Source of the DNA: Oligoflexia bacterium
Lineage (GTDB): Bacteria; Bdellovibrionota; Bdellovibrionia; Bdellovibrionales; Bdellovibrionaceae
Direction: 5' to 3'
NCBI GenBank assembly: GCA_016861345.1
Contig: BOLD01000001.1
Coordinates: forward strand, 186,001-250,000
DNA length: 64,000 nucleotides
This document shows, piece by piece, positions 52,267 to 60,664 of this stretch. Under the pieces are notes generated by a model. The model saw only the letters and a program-made list of their open reading frames with translations. It did no database searches and was not told the origin of the DNA. The first letter of the stretch is position 1. Each line of letters begins with the position of its first letter. A program made the translations under genes and the position numbers.

Positions 52267-54327
52267 CTACTTTTTATATTCAAGACTGCGAGTTGTCCCG
52301 TTGTAGCCAACAAGAATTGCCCGTCCTTTAGTGAATTCTTCTTTGAATGAGTAATTAAAGACCAAAGCTTTGCCCTGAGTGTCATTTAAAGGTTTAAATT
52401 CGATATCCACTTGATGGGAGCCTGGTTCTACAGGGATATCTTTTTCAGCAAAGAGGGGCTTGTCTCCTCTTGCTCCATGGGGACTAATCGTTTCTTCATA
52501 AGTGACCTTGCCATCCATTTTCACAACAAGTTGATAGCTTAATGCTTTAGCTGTGCACTCTCGGGGCTTTCTCATGTGAATAGGACGCTTTTCAAGCTCT
52601 TCAAGAGTCAGATCTCTGCAGGTCTCAAGAACTTGTCCTGGAAGTCGAATGGCCATTCGGATAAAGGAAGTATTGACTTCTGTTCCTCCGGGAATTTCAG
52701 AAATATAGGCAATGACTGCCAGAAAGACTGCCGTGAAAATAAATCTCTTCAGATATTCAACCACGGTTGGCTTTTCAGTAAGAGAGGCCTGATTTTTGAG
52801 AATTCCATTCGCTTGAGCGAATTTCATAAATTCTCTGCGGATGTATTCTTTTTCGCCAGCAGAGGCTGCAATATTTCCAAGATGTTGAAGATTGATTTTT
52901 CCCGGTTGAGCGGGGTTCAGATTTTCAAACATTCTTCTTTTAAAAATAGATTGTCCATCTCGAGCTGTACAGGCCCTGGGTGGGCAGCCTAACGTGAACA
53001 CGTTTTTAAAATGAGTTTGCATAAATTGAATAGTCGATGGGTGAATTGAACCCAAGCAGTCCACAGGATATGGAACAAGAGGGACAGAGATTTCTTTTTC
53101 CAAAACTGAGATCATCTCTTTTCCAGGGGCGTAAAGATTATCACAATAAATGAAAATTAAGCCGCCTTCGGGATATTGAGCTTTCAGCTCTTTGACTCGA
53201 GTCAGTTGAGCTCGCCCTGACCGGTCCTCTGGTCCGATGGCGAGCTGTGAGCATGAGCCCGAGCACAGTCCACAGCTGACACACATGTCTTGAAGAACCA
53301 TGGCGACCTCTTCAGAGCCGGTACCTTTCGTACGAGGTTTCATTTCAATGGCATCAAAAGGGCAGTCTGTGTAGCACTGCCGACATCCCTCGCAGGACTC
53401 TTCATGGTGTACAGATTTTCCAGGCTGCTTTTCTTTCGCTGGTCTCCACCACCAAGGCATGGACGCGAGGAAAAAGAAAACAAAGAGCCAGAATATCATT
53501 CCTGCCCCCGCTGAGAGTTTCCAAACGATAGGCATAAAGAAAGAGTAGAACCAATCAATCGGATAGATGCCACCGACAGAGAGAAGATCTGCTCCGGGTC
53601 CAAGGGCTGCTGGCCAGACAATACTAAGAATGGTGAGAGAAATTGTGAGCCATTTAAAAATGGGCTTAACGGGCACCCATGCTGGGTTGTTCAGTTTTGA
53701 AGTGTGAATGTAAAGACCAATCGTCATCGCGAGAGGAAGGGCTACGTGTAAAAACAAATTCATGAAGAAGAATGAAGATCCAATCGCCGCGGACCCGCTG
53801 AAAGATCTGGTGATGATGCCTTCAAGAAAGGGAATGACGTTTAGTATTTGAGCTCCTGTAATGGCCAGCTCTTGGCCATGTTTATCCCAAACCATGACAA
53901 AACCAGTCCAGGCGGAGCCCAGCATGATAAAGAGCATAAAGACACCAGAAACCCAAGCGAGCATTCTAGGGCCCCAAGTTCGACCTTCAAACATCAAGCG
54001 AAGGATATGAATAACAACAGCGACCATGGCCGCATCAGAGGCATAGCGGTGGAGAGCTCTGATCCATCTCCCTAAGAAAATCTGATTTTGGATTTCAACC
54101 ATGGACTCATAGGGTGAGCCAATGCGGTAAACAAAAAGCAGATAGACCCCGGTAATTGAGACGATGACCAGCAGACCAGTTGCAATGGTTCCGCTTCTAT
54201 ACATAGGATTATACTGAGATGAATAGATCCAATCAAAAAGTCGATCTAAGGGCTTAATCAGTGGACTTAACCATTTCGCAAAAGATGGAGCTTTAGAGGA
54301 ATTTTGTTCAGTATGAGATTTGTTCAT
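52267..54327 (-). CDS. Cytochrome b / 2x[4Fe-4S] ferredoxin / MvhD-like fusion protein
   Basis: A 686-residue fusion. Residues 1-210 are a cytochrome b N-terminal domain (bc1/b6f type) with both heme pairs: His93/His107 and His194/His208, each 14 apart. Two or three more helices reach residue 290. Residues 311-360 hold two [4Fe-4S] motifs (Cys312, 315, 318, 322 and Cys349, 352, 355, 359). Residues 385-500 resemble MvhD, the hydrogenase delta subunit, with Cys395, 424, 448 and 453. A further TM near 530 and a C-terminal domain of about 140 residues follow. It could pass electrons between quinone and a soluble partner. It lies in one run with a Sco and a heme-copper enzyme; no Rieske gene is present. 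Confidence 0.85.
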   Translation of the reverse strand: MNKSHTEQNSSKAPSFAKWLSPLIKPLDRLFDWIYSSQYNPMYRSGTIATGLLVIVSITGVYLLFVYRIGSPYESMVEIQNQIFLGRWIRALHRYASDAAMVAVVIHILRLMFEGRTWGPRMLAWVSGVFMLFIMLGSAWTGFVMVWDKHGQELAITGAQILNVIPFLEGIITRSFSGSAAIGSSFFFMNLFLHVALPLAMTIGLYIHTSKLNNPAWVPVKPIFKWLTISLTILSIVWPAALGPGADLLSVGGIYPIDWFYSFFMPIVWKLSAGAGMIFWLFVFFFLASMPWWWRPAKEKQPGKSVHHEESCEGCRQCYTDCPFDAIEMKPRTKGTGSEEVAMVLQDMCVSCGLCSGSCSQLAIGPEDRSGRAQLTRVKELKAQYPEGGLIFIYCDNLYAPGKEMISVLEKEISVPLVPYPVDCLGSIHPSTIQFMQTHFKNVFTLGCPPRACTARDGQSIFKRRMFENLNPAQPGKINLQHLGNIAASAGEKEYIRREFMKFAQANGILKNQASLTEKPTVVEYLKRFIFTAVFLAVIAYISEIPGGTEVNTSFIRMAIRLPGQVLETCRDLTLEELEKRPIHMRKPRECTAKALSYQLVVKMDGKVTYEETISPHGARGDKPLFAEKDIPVEPGSHQVDIEFKPLNDTQGKALVFNYSFKEEFTKGRAILVGYNGTTRSLEYKK

Positions 54328-54386
54328 AGCCCTGCCTTATGTTTAAAAGCGAAATCAATTTTATATGAGTTTTTTTTCTGTAAACC

Positions 54387-55307
54387 CTAATCTAACCGTT
54401 CAAGGGCTTCAGTGAGCCATTGAACAGTGGGATTGTTAAAGGTGTACGCGATTTGACCCTCTCTGTCGAGGACGTACACCAGGGCAGGATGACCTATATC
54501 ACCTGTTTTTTCGTCGCGTTGGGTGGGCATTTCAAGCTTTTGGAGGGTTTCCTGCACGCTTTGAATGTCACCTGACAAGAGATGTGATTGATGGGGGAGT
54601 TTCCAGACCAACGCTAAAGTTGGTAACGAGGATGGGGTATCTCGCCAAGGATCAACAGTAATAAATACGGACCAAACATCGTCACCATCTGCTTGTTGTT
54701 GGGCCCTTAGGCTTTCTTTCACTAGAGTGGGGCAGACCGTTGAGCAGTGGGCAAAAACAAAAGTGAGAATGGTTCTTTTGTGTTTCAAGTTCTCTTTTGT
54801 GATTGTTTCACCACGGTGATTGATAAGTGAAAAATCAGGTAAAGTCTTATGGGTGCGAGGATAGCCCTCGGGTAGTGCACCCATATCTTTGGGCTCATAA
54901 CTGACATTCGCAATAGCAAGCCCCGTTTTAATGCGTGCCGTGACCCAAGTAGCTTCCCAAAAAGTTAGGCAAAGAAAAATCAAAAATCCAATCTGATGAG
55001 TGCGGGATTTTTGAATGAGAGTTGGGATATGTTTAATTTCAGTTGAGTAGCCCACTAGGATAAAGAGCATCAGCATTAATGGTGCAAGTACGAGTAGCAT
55101 CCATCCATAAGAGGCTGGCAGACCACTTGAGTTTGTGCCGAAACAAGCCACCTGGGCTTGGGCTAGCCAGCTGGGGGCATCTGAGGGGACTCGGTAAAAA
55201 GCAAAGGCCCACCAAAACAAAACGGCGATAAGCCAGATGTAGATGAGACTTATCGCCGTGAAACCTTGATTATGAATTTCTTGCTTAAGTTCCCCATGAG
55301 TTTTCAT
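54387..55307 (-). CDS. Sco1/SenC copper chaperone with three N-terminal membrane helices
   Basis: A 306-residue protein. The C-terminal 150 residues are a Sco (thioredoxin-fold) domain with the copper ligands Cys188 and Cys192 (AHCSTVCP) and His273 (DIGHPALVYV). Sco proteins load the CuA centre of subunit II. The N-terminal half has three transmembrane helices instead of the usual one, and part of it resembles a subunit II-like membrane anchor. It lies between the heme-copper subunit I gene and the cytochrome b fusion gene, in the same direction, supporting its role in maturing the CuA centre. Confidence 0.87.
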   Translation of the reverse strand: MKTHGELKQEIHNQGFTAISLIYIWLIAVLFWWAFAFYRVPSDAPSWLAQAQVACFGTNSSGLPASYGWMLLVLAPLMLMLFILVGYSTEIKHIPTLIQKSRTHQIGFLIFLCLTFWEATWVTARIKTGLAIANVSYEPKDMGALPEGYPRTHKTLPDFSLINHRGETITKENLKHKRTILTFVFAHCSTVCPTLVKESLRAQQQADGDDVWSVFITVDPWRDTPSSLPTLALVWKLPHQSHLLSGDIQSVQETLQKLEMPTQRDEKTGDIGHPALVYVLDREGQIAYTFNNPTVQWLTEALERLD

Positions 55308-55328
55308 GGGGAAACTTATACTGGGAAA

Positions 55329-57062
55329 TTATCCGATCTTCCACAAGAAAGAGAGGATTTTCCAGTTTGTGAAGTAGTATGCAACGAAGCATAAGAAGAA
55401 AATCGCCACAAGAATGACTGTGCCAGAGACTCCAGTCTTGTGCGCGGCTTCAACTTGAGGACCAGTGTGGACCTGAGTTGGAAGCTTCAGCACACCTTGT
55501 GGAATTCCAGATGCTCCATTTTTAATATCTGCATCTGTCATTGGTGATCCGAAGAACACAGTGACAACTGCGATAGCGATGAACATCAAAGCGCCAGTGA
55601 TTGCCAACAACCCCCCGATACCCATAGTTGCTTGGAAAACTTCCACAACAGGGTGGAACTCAGCAGTAAATGGGGCCTGAGAGAAGCTGATGTCAAAGTG
55701 ACGGCGAGGAACGCCAAAGATACCTTGGAAGATCATTGACATACCCATGATCGAGATACCGATTCCGAAGAACCAAGGTTGCAGTTTTGCCATTGCCCAG
55801 AAAGCAACACGCTTACGGAAGATCAGTGGAAGGACATAGTATGTCACGGCCATGAACGCCAAAGCTGTTCCACCAACCACGGTGACGTGGAAGTGACCAG
55901 GAACACGAAGAGTGTTGTGAGCGATGATGTTGATCTGCTCAGTTCCAAGAGTAACGCCAGTAATGCCACCCATGAATCCGAAGATCACAAGAGAAAGAAT
56001 CATGCCAGAGAAACCAGGATCTCCCCATGGAGCTTTTTTCAACCACTCGAAGGTTCCATTTGTGAAACCACGAAGACGCTGTCCCATTTCAACAGATGCT
56101 GGTACTGTAAAGCCGTGAACCATCGATGCAAGAACCGCTAGGTACATTGCGTATGATGTGTTCCAAACTTTCCATGCTGGACCAAAACCTGGGTCAACCA
56201 ACAAGTGGTGAGCTGACGCCATTGAAATAAAGAGAACGTAAAGGAAGAAGGCCGTGCGGCTGACTTTTTCGCTTAAGACCACTCCACCGACAGTTAAGCC
56301 AGAGAGCAGGTACCAAACAGAAACGTGAGCGGCAACGTTGATCTGTTGAGATGAGTGACCAAGTCCCCACCAAACCAGACGGTACATCTGAGCATCCATT
56401 GGTATTAAGTTCATCGACCAAAGCCATGTGGGTATGTAGATTATTGCTCCGTGAAGGATTGTGATGATGGCAATGATACAGGCAGTTAATGCACCGTAAG
56501 CCACCAATGGAATTGAACCATCACCGTATGTCTTTTCCTTCTTTGCCACGACCAGTGTTGCCATAAATTGCATACAAACAATTAAGGCTCCAACTGCAAA
56601 GAGAATCATTCCGAGATAGAAATTCGGAGCGGCTCTCAATGGAGGATAGGAAGTAAAGAGAACATCTGCTCGACCCATCATGACGTTCATGTTCACAAGG
56701 AACATTCCAACGAACATCAGGATGAAGGCAACCCAGCCAAACTTTGGAGCTGGTAAACGGCAGCTAAGGAGAACTGGCCCTGCAAAATACAGAACAGCCA
56801 TCTCAAAGAATATGATGAAAAAGATCAACATATTAAAGCCGTGAAGAGTCAGATAACGGTAGAATAAATCAGCTGGTAACAAGTGAACAGCTTGCCAACG
56901 AGTTAATAGAACTCCAGTGGCAGCGATCACACCGATTAAGAAGCAAACAACCGCGATAACGGCATTGATCTTAATCAGGTTCTCAGCGGTTTTATCAACT
57001 TTTAGTCCTGTTACAGAACAGGTGCGAAAACGATTTGCTAAATTTTCAACCATTGTACTCAT
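55329..57062 (-). CDS. B-family heme-copper oxidoreductase subunit I lacking the active-site Tyr
   Basis: A 577-residue heme-copper enzyme of the B (ba3-like) type, with about 13 helices. Metal ligands are complete: His74 and His392 (low-spin heme), His390 (high-spin heme), His236, His285 and His286 (CuB). In oxygen reductases His236 is followed four residues later by a crosslinked Tyr (HPxVY); here the motif is GHSSQQ with Gln240. Loss of this Tyr is a known feature of NO-reducing branches of the B family (eNOR and relatives). NO reduction is therefore more likely than O2 reduction, but this is inference. It is followed by the Sco gene and preceded by subunit II. Confidence 0.87.
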   Translation of the reverse strand: MSTMVENLANRFRTCSVTGLKVDKTAENLIKINAVIAVVCFLIGVIAATGVLLTRWQAVHLLPADLFYRYLTLHGFNMLIFFIIFFEMAVLYFAGPVLLSCRLPAPKFGWVAFILMFVGMFLVNMNVMMGRADVLFTSYPPLRAAPNFYLGMILFAVGALIVCMQFMATLVVAKKEKTYGDGSIPLVAYGALTACIIAIITILHGAIIYIPTWLWSMNLIPMDAQMYRLVWWGLGHSSQQINVAAHVSVWYLLSGLTVGGVVLSEKVSRTAFFLYVLFISMASAHHLLVDPGFGPAWKVWNTSYAMYLAVLASMVHGFTVPASVEMGQRLRGFTNGTFEWLKKAPWGDPGFSGMILSLVIFGFMGGITGVTLGTEQINIIAHNTLRVPGHFHVTVVGGTALAFMAVTYYVLPLIFRKRVAFWAMAKLQPWFFGIGISIMGMSMIFQGIFGVPRRHFDISFSQAPFTAEFHPVVEVFQATMGIGGLLAITGALMFIAIAVVTVFFGSPMTDADIKNGASGIPQGVLKLPTQVHTGPQVEAAHKTGVSGTVILVAIFFLCFVAYYFTNWKILSFLWKIG

Positions 57063-57072
57063 ATTCCCACCT

Positions 57073-57621
57073 CTACTCTTCTACCAGTACTTTACCGATC
57101 ATATTGTGGTGACCGATACCGCAGAATTCGTTACAGATAATACGGAAATCTCCCGCTTTATTGGGAACGATTTTCAAACCGTAGTCATATCCAGGAACAA
57201 CTTGGAAGTTGATATTGACTGGAGTCAAGCTGAAGCCGTGGTTGATGTCTGTTGATGAAAGATGAAGAGTGTATTCAGCCCCTTTTTTTAACTTCAGGAT
57301 TGGGTACCACTGCCACATTTTTCCAACAAGATAGACCTCGGAGCCTGGTGGGGGAGCCACGATGGGAATCCCTTTCTCTTCGCCAACTTTAAATTCGTTC
57401 ACGAAGCGCTCGGTTCTTTCAGCATATTTTTGTGGATCAACTTTTCCGCGAATACCAGATGGATTCTGTCCACCCTTCATGTGCCAAAGAGGCATCATCG
57501 CAAAAAGGATCATGCACCAGATAAAGGCGATGGTGATCCATTTTTTTTCTTGTGACCCAGCGGGCACCCACCAATTTTTTGGGGGAACAATCGCGCTGTG
57601 CATTTCATTGTGTGACGACAT
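57073..57621 (-). CDS. CuA-containing subunit II
   Basis: A 182-residue subunit II with one N-terminal helix (ITIAFIWCMILFAMMPLW) and a periplasmic cupredoxin domain. All CuA ligands are present: His128 (DINHGF) and Cys163, Glu165, Cys167, His171, Met174 (CNEFCGIGHHNM). It would receive electrons from cytochrome c or a similar donor and pass them to subunit I. Its length and single helix match ba3-type subunit II. The start overlaps no gene; it is 15 bases from the small upstream subunit. Confidence 0.9.
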   Translation of the reverse strand: MSSHNEMHSAIVPPKNWWVPAGSQEKKWITIAFIWCMILFAMMPLWHMKGGQNPSGIRGKVDPQKYAERTERFVNEFKVGEEKGIPIVAPPPGSEVYLVGKMWQWYPILKLKKGAEYTLHLSSTDINHGFSLTPVNINFQVVPGYDYGLKIVPNKAGDFRIICNEFCGIGHHNMIGKVLVEE

Positions 57622-57636
57622 ACTTGTTACCCTTTC

Positions 57637-57792
57637 TTATGGTAGTGTTGATTGTGGGAGATTGTAGACTTCGATGAATCCCCAGATAGTGTAAAAAACA
57701 AACATAGTGAGGATACCTAAAGCGAGCAGAAGAAATGGACTCTCCAATATCTTTTGCCCCAGTGGCATCTCGCCGGAGTTGTTGTTGGACAT
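57637..57792 (-). CDS. Small single-helix membrane subunit (ba3 subunit IIa-like)
   Basis: A 51-residue protein that begins MSNNNSGEMPLGQKILES, has one transmembrane helix (FLLLALGILTMFVFYTIW) and a short polar tail. GGGG lies just before the ATG (AGGGGGGCAACA). It is 15 bases upstream of subunit II and in the same direction. By position and shape it resembles the 34-residue subunit IIa of Thermus ba3 oxidase, which completes the membrane part of subunit II. Similarity is by topology only. Confidence 0.78.
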   Translation of the reverse strand: MSNNNSGEMPLGQKILESPFLLLALGILTMFVFYTIWGFIEVYNLPQSTLP

Positions 57793-57967
57793 TTGTTGCC
57801 CCCCTTTCATTAATGTTTCTTATATTATGACACAAAAAACATTATCGAAGGTTTTTTAGCAGAGCAATAAATTACTGAATTCATGGTCATTTTCGTCAAC
57901 TTAGGACCTGGTGTGCCAAGTGACAAAAAGTCTCATGAAAAATGAAATTTTCTAACTTATAGCAGAA

Positions 57968-58252
57968 CTAAGACTGTGATGATTTTGTCCACTCAAATAT
58001 ACGCGAGTAAATATCAAGCAGGACTTCCGTAGGAATATCGGGGAATTTCTCCTGCAATCGAAGAATAATTTCCTCTTCACGATTAGGGTCAAATGTCGAA
58101 AGTCCTAAGGTTTTTTTTCGTTTGATGATCTCTTGAGCAAGATGATGTCTTTGAGTTAGTAAAAGACCTATGGATTCATCGATATGATCTACATCATGTC
58201 GAAGCTGAGTGACCTCATCAATTAAATTTTGTTTATTGGACGAGGCTGACAA
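57968..58252 (-). CDS. Chorismate mutase (AroQ type)
   Basis: A 94-residue all-helical protein of the AroQ chorismate mutase class, which converts chorismate to prephenate for Phe and Tyr synthesis. It has LRHDVDHIDESIGLLLTQRHHLAQEIIKRKK and ending FDPNREEEIILRLQEKFP (quoted in part), with the expected helix-1 arginine and lysine residues. It starts with TTG, with GGAG seven bases upstream, inside the last 20 bases of the U32 gene, implying coupling. No other aromatic gene is nearby. Confidence 0.82.
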   Translation of the reverse strand: MSASSNKQNLIDEVTQLRHDVDHIDESIGLLLTQRHHLAQEIIKRKKTLGLSTFDPNREEEIILRLQEKFPDIPTEVLLDIYSRIFEWTKSSQS

Positions 58253-59483
58253 TGCCGTTCTCCATAGACTTTTGAGGGCCCTTGATCCAGAAAACTCCAG
58301 AGCCCGAGTGCGCGGCTTCGACCTCTTTCATTTTCTTGTCCAAGATTTTTGAAATCTGAAACTGTTCCGTTTGCATGTCAGGACCTTGCAGTTCGCAGGC
58401 TTGACCGACCTTCATAGTTCCCCGAATTTCAACGGGGATGAGGCCATCCGCGTTCATCGGTCCAGTCACAAGGCCACCAAATTTCTGGCTGAAAAAGCGA
58501 GAATTGGATGTGTCGTAATTTTGTCCCTCAGCTTTAGGTGTTCCCATGAGGAAACCGGGGTGATAGCCACGGTGAGCGATTTTTTCTAGTTCTGTCATTA
58601 AACTTCGGTCAAAAGGTTTGCCAGCGACAGCATCATCAATCGCTTTTCGGTAAATGCGAGAAACCAGAGCAACGTAATTCACTGATTTGGTACGGCCTTC
58701 AATTTTCAAGGAGCAAACACCGGCATCAATCAATTCTTTAATGTACTCAATTCCACAAAGATCTTTCGAGTTCAGAATATAAGTTCCTTCTTCGTCTTCT
58801 TGAATCTCATACTTCTCACCAGGAGATCGGAGATCTTCAAGGACGTACTCTTTGGGTTCGGGCTTTTTCTCTTCAAGTTTAAATTTTTCACGGCAAGAAT
58901 TATCGCAGACCCCTTGGTTGGCGTCTCGGTGACTCATGTAGCTGGAAAGAAGACAGCGGCCAGAATAAGCAATACAAATGGAGCCGTGAACAAATGCTTC
59001 GAGTTCAATTTCAGGAACACGGTCTTTGATTTCTTTAATTTCATTAATGCCCAGTTCTCGGCTTAAGATGACTCGGCTGACACCCAGACTTTTGTGCCAG
59101 AACTTCACACTTTGCCAGTTCATGCAATTGGCCTGAACAGAAAGATGGATGTTGATGTCCGGGAAAGCTTCACGAGCCATCATCATCAGTCCTGGGTCGC
59201 TCATGATGAAAGCGTCTGGCTTTAAATCCATCCACTCTTTGAGCTGAGGGATAAAGGGTTTTAATTTTCGGTTGCGAGAAAAAATATTGGCTGTCACATA
59301 GACTTTTTTGCCAAGACTGTGGGCGTGATTGATACCCTCTTTCAGGTCCGCAAGGTCGAATTCATTTTCACGGGCGCGAAGGCTAAAAAGTGGAACTCCA
59401 AGATAGACAGCGTCAGCCCCATAGGCATAGGCGTATTTCAATTTCTGCAGGCTGCCAGCCGGCATTAAAAGCTCTGGCTTCAT
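58233..59483 (-). CDS. U32-family protein (TrhP/YegQ-like tRNA hydroxylation)
   Basis: A 416-residue U32 protein (TIM-barrel plus C-terminal domain). It opens LLMPAGSLQKLKYAYAYGAD, continues with DAFIMSDPGLMMMARE and IHLSVQANCMNW, and has the cysteine set SGRCLLS, GVCDNSC and CGIEY that binds an Fe-S cluster. YegQ/TrhP makes 5-hydroxyuridine in tRNA using prephenate; its coupling here to chorismate mutase, the enzyme that makes prephenate, is a striking fit. ATG 59483 has CGGAGG upstream; the longer frame start has no support. It is divergent from ctaA. Confidence 0.87.
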   Translation of the reverse strand: MKPELLMPAGSLQKLKYAYAYGADAVYLGVPLFSLRARENEFDLADLKEGINHAHSLGKKVYVTANIFSRNRKLKPFIPQLKEWMDLKPDAFIMSDPGLMMMAREAFPDINIHLSVQANCMNWQSVKFWHKSLGVSRVILSRELGINEIKEIKDRVPEIELEAFVHGSICIAYSGRCLLSSYMSHRDANQGVCDNSCREKFKLEEKKPEPKEYVLEDLRSPGEKYEIQEDEEGTYILNSKDLCGIEYIKELIDAGVCSLKIEGRTKSVNYVALVSRIYRKAIDDAVAGKPFDRSLMTELEKIAHRGYHPGFLMGTPKAEGQNYDTSNSRFFSQKFGGLVTGPMNADGLIPVEIRGTMKVGQACELQGPDMQTEQFQISKILDKKMKEVEAAHSGSGVFWIKGPQKSMENGIVSLVQ

Positions 59484-59528
59484 AAGGACCTCCGAGGTAT
59501 AAACAGTGGGGCTTAAAGGGGAAAATTT

Positions 59529-60554
59529 ATGCAATTGTCAGCTCAGAAAGTCAACGGGCGTACTTTATGGCTTGGGATTCTTTGTATTTTATTAGTTTTA
59601 ATGATCGGTGTTGGAGGAATTACACGCCTAACTCGTTCTGGGCTTTCCATTGTCGAGTGGAATGTGGTTATGGGTACTCTTCCGCCACTCACAGAAGAGG
59701 CCTGGCAAAGTCAGTTTGAACTTTATCAAAAAACCCCTGAATTTCAAAAAATCAATGCTCACTTTGAACTCTCTGACTATAAGAGAATCTTTTTTTGGGA
59801 GTATTTTCACCGTCTTTTAGGGCGACTCATTTTCTTTACCGCCCTTGTGCCGGGTTTGATTTTAGTGAGAAGAAAACAGGCGACAATGAAGGAAGTTTTT
59901 ATTCTTTCTGGCTTAGTGGCACTGCAAGGTTTTATTGGTTGGTTTATGGTGAAAAGTGGACTGACGCACATGCCGCGGGTGAGTCCCTATCGATTAACTT
60001 TTCATTATCTGACAGCTCTGAGTATTTTGGGTGTGGTTTTTTGGTGGTTTTTAAAAAGCATACATGAACATTTGCAGTTCAAGCCCGTACAGCACCCATT
60101 AAAAATTAAGTTGTCGCTCTGGGGACTTTGCTTTGGTTTTTTTATTCAGTTGATCTACGGTGGATTGACGGCGGGGTTAAAGGCGGGATTTGTGTACAAC
60201 ACGTATCCTTTAATGGAGAGATCGTTTTTTCCTCCGCAGCCTTTTGCGATGGATCCTTGGTTTGTGAATCTCTTTGAAAATGTCAGCACTGTGCAGTGGA
60301 TTCATCGGTGGAACGCGGTTTTTGTCTTATTATTAGCGGGACATTTTTACCGAAATTTGAAGGCAAGTGGAAATAAGTTTTACGAAAAATCGGGGAAAGC
60401 TCTTTTGCACGTTTTAGCTTTTCAGGTGGGATTGGGTATTCTGACATTGGTCCTGAAAGTGCCCGTATGGCTAGGTGTTATTCATCAGGTTTTTGCCGCA
60501 ATTTTGTTACTTGCCATCCTTCGGTGTCTGTGGATTCTTCGACGTATGACCTGA
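59529..60554 (+). CDS. ctaA: Heme A synthase (CtaA/COX15-like)
   Basis: A 341-residue membrane protein with eight expected helices in two four-helix bundles. The heme-ligand histidines lie in EYFHRLLGR, LTFHYLT, VQWIHRWN and GVIHQVF, and the catalytic Glu is in FFWEYFH. It oxidises heme O to heme A, the cofactor of many heme-copper oxidases. Its closeness to the heme-copper enzyme operon suggests that the enzyme may use heme A, but no link is proven. The start is ATG 59529. A clear terminator follows. Confidence 0.92.
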   Translation: MQLSAQKVNGRTLWLGILCILLVLMIGVGGITRLTRSGLSIVEWNVVMGTLPPLTEEAWQSQFELYQKTPEFQKINAHFELSDYKRIFFWEYFHRLLGRLIFFTALVPGLILVRRKQATMKEVFILSGLVALQGFIGWFMVKSGLTHMPRVSPYRLTFHYLTALSILGVVFWWFLKSIHEHLQFKPVQHPLKIKLSLWGLCFGFFIQLIYGGLTAGLKAGFVYNTYPLMERSFFPPQPFAMDPWFVNLFENVSTVQWIHRWNAVFVLLLAGHFYRNLKASGNKFYEKSGKALLHVLAFQVGLGILTLVLKVPVWLGVIHQVFAAILLLAILRCLWILRRMT

Positions 60555-60567
60555 AATCAAGGTACTT

Positions 60568-60598
60568 GGTTAAATACAAAGATTCTTAACCTTTTTTT
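60568..60598 (+). terminator. Rho-independent terminator after ctaA
   Basis: GGTTAA (60568-60573) and TTAACC (60586-60591) form a six-pair stem with a 12-base loop, followed by seven T. It separates ctaA from the chemotaxis operon. Confidence 0.7.
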
Positions 60599-60600
60599 AG

Positions 60601-60627
60601 TAATGTTTTTCAAATAGAGGCCGATAG
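60601..60627 (+). promoter_or_regulatory. Sigma-28 (FliA) type flagellar promoter for the chemotaxis operon
   Basis: TAATGTTT (60601-60608) and GCCGATAG (60620-60627) with an 11-base spacer match the FliA consensus TAAAGTTT-N11-GCCGATAA at 14 of 16 positions. The MCP ATG is 38 bases downstream with AAAGGAG before it. It ties this operon to late flagellar gene control. Confidence 0.82.
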
Positions 60628-60664
60628 TTAGACCGTCAATTGATCTTAATAAAGGAGATAAAAA

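Noticed and set aside
57605..57835. 76-codon minus-strand frame upstream of subunit II
   Set aside because: It is out of frame with the better 51-codon membrane peptide, has no membrane helix and overlaps subunit II; composition is not protein-like.
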